Positions 5,350 through 6,173 of a stretch of DNA of 6,173 nt are shown piece after piece (the first letter of the stretch is position 1; each line of letters begins with the position of its first letter). Under the pieces are notes generated by a model. That model made no database searches, had not been told where the DNA came from, and saw only the letters and a program-made list of their open reading frames with translations. The position numbers and the translations under genes were made by a program. The DNA comes from Ilyomonas sp964658445 (GTDB taxonomy: Bacteria > Bacteroidota > Bacteroidia > Chitinophagales > Chitinophagaceae), in contig CAZZZH010000264.1 of NCBI GenBank assembly GCA_964658445.1, positions 1 to 6,173 on the forward strand, read 5' to 3'.

Positions 5350-6111
5350 ATGCAATTACACATCGCTAAAGACACAAAAGAATTAGCCAAGCAAGCCGCC
5401 GATTTTATAGTTGAACACATTAATCAAACACTGCAGAAGCAAAGCAAATACACAATTGCCTTATCTGGCGGCAGCACGCCCAAAGCCTTGCACGAACTGC
5501 TGGCTGGCGATGCTTACAAAAGCCACATCGACTGGAGCAAACTGCATTTCTTTTGGGGCGACGAGCGCTTTGTGCCTTTTGAAGATGAGCGCAATAATGC
5601 AAAAATGGCCTTCGATACCTTGCTCGATAAAGTGCCGGTGCAGATGGAGAATATCCACATTATACAGACAGAAAATACAACACCTGAAGCCTCAGCAGAA
5701 GCGTATGAAAAAATACTGCACGATTACTTTCCTTTGGTGCACACCCATCATCCCGACGACCATCCTGACAACACACCTTTTACCACGTTTGATTTGATTA
5801 TTTTAGGCATTGGCGACAACTCGCATACCTTATCGTTATTTCCTCATCAGCCCATTATTTTTGAAGTCACCAAATGGGTAGATTCTTTTTATTTGGATGA
5901 GCAAAGTATGTATCGGGTTACGCTTACGCATCCGGTTGCCAACAACGCCGCCTGTGTTATGTTTCTGGTAGCCGGCGCCGCTAAAGCCGAAGCCATGAAA
6001 CATATTTTGAAAGATGAATATAACCCTGATGAATACCCGGCTCAGATCATTAAACCCAAAGGCGAGCTACATTGGTTTCTGGATGAGGCAGCCGCCGCCG
6101 AGGTGAAATAG
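5350..6111 (+). CDS. pgl: 6-phosphogluconolactonase (DevB/SOL type)
   Basis: This enzyme hydrolyses 6-phospho-D-glucono-1,5-lactone to 6-phosphogluconate, the second step of the oxidative pentose phosphate pathway, in the cytoplasm. The 253 residues show the family order: ALSGGSTPK (37-45) as the phosphate-binding loop, FFWGDERFVP (67-76), LGIGDNSHTLSLFP (152-165) with catalytic His159, YRVTLTHPVAN (188-198), and the C-terminal WFLDEAAA (242-249). The third motif is usually GxGxDGHxASLFPG; here Asn-Ser replaces Asp-Gly and His166 replaces the usual Gly after LFP. A short His/Asp-rich stretch (131-140, HTHHPDDHPD) looks like a lineage-specific loop insertion. Length and ends are normal. The ATG at 5350 precedes the conserved N-terminus and has an A-rich leader with no Shine-Dalgarno sequence. 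Its usual partners zwf and gnd are not in the window; the gene probably depends on the promoter upstream of the preceding unknown gene. Confidence 0.93.
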   Translation: MQLHIAKDTKELAKQAADFIVEHINQTLQKQSKYTIALSGGSTPKALHELLAGDAYKSHIDWSKLHFFWGDERFVPFEDERNNAKMAFDTLLDKVPVQMENIHIIQTENTTPEASAEAYEKILHDYFPLVHTHHPDDHPDNTPFTTFDLIILGIGDNSHTLSLFPHQPIIFEVTKWVDSFYLDEQSMYRVTLTHPVANNAACVMFLVAGAAKAEAMKHILKDEYNPDEYPAQIIKPKGELHWFLDEAAAAEVK

Positions 6112-6135
6112 CTTTTCATAAAAACAATTCCTTTT

Positions 6136-6161
6136 GAATGAAAACCTTGAGGTTTTCGTTT
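6136..6161 (+). terminator. Possible terminator hairpin after pgl
   Basis: GAAAACC (6140-6146) pairs perfectly with GGTTTTC (6151-6157) around a TTGA loop. Wobble and AU pairs can extend the stem to 6136-6161. It lies 24-50 bases after the pgl stop. The GC core is only CC/GG plus flanking pairs and the following run is short (GTTTA), so it is a weak candidate, perhaps bidirectional. Confidence 0.4.
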
Positions 6162-6173
6162 AGAACCATAAGG

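Noticed and set aside
5411..5797. 128-codon open frame overlapping pgl in another frame
   Set aside because: The pgl frame has every family motif. The overlapping frame gives a Cys-rich product without recognisable features.

Overview
This 6.2 kb window looks chromosomal and comes from a member of the Bacteroidota, most likely the Chitinophagaceae or a near relative. The reasons are the GyrB type (665 residues, without the C-terminal insert of enterobacterial GyrB), a relaxed lipobox followed by Asn/Ser, the near absence of Shine-Dalgarno sequences, and promoter-like TAnnTTTG/TAnnTTCG boxes. The family-level placement is inference from sequence style and was not checked by alignment.

Layout, left to right. 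Positions 1-138 hold a tandem array of a 21-bp unit with internal dyad symmetry, then a leader with candidate promoter boxes. Positions 139-1902 (+) encode a DUF885-family lipoprotein with a metallopeptidase-like HEAYPGH motif. A 35-bp convergent gap leads to a two-gene toxin-antitoxin-type module on the minus strand: a small antitoxin-like protein (2357-2569) and a PIN-domain protein (1938-2357), with overlapping stop and start codons. This module is clearly richer in AT than its neighbours. Upstream of it, also on the minus strand, is gyrB (2643-4640), closed by a strong intrinsic terminator at 2584-2619. A 206-bp divergent intergenic region (4641-4846) carries promoter-like boxes for both directions and a nested inverted repeat. 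Rightward from it run a 157-residue protein of unknown function (4847-5320) and a 6-phosphogluconolactonase (5350-6111), 29 bp apart and probably co-transcribed. A hairpin follows the lactonase gene near the window edge.

How the parts relate. gyrB is a housekeeping replication and topology gene, and pgl is the second step of the oxidative pentose phosphate pathway; neither shows a functional link to its neighbours. The toxin-antitoxin pair sits in the gap behind the gyrB terminator, as a small acquired module would.

I see no CRISPR array, rRNA, tRNA, transposase or phage gene, and no clearly new multi-gene system. The least explained DNA is non-coding: the 21-bp dyad array at the left edge and the nested inverted repeat between gyrB and the unknown gene.
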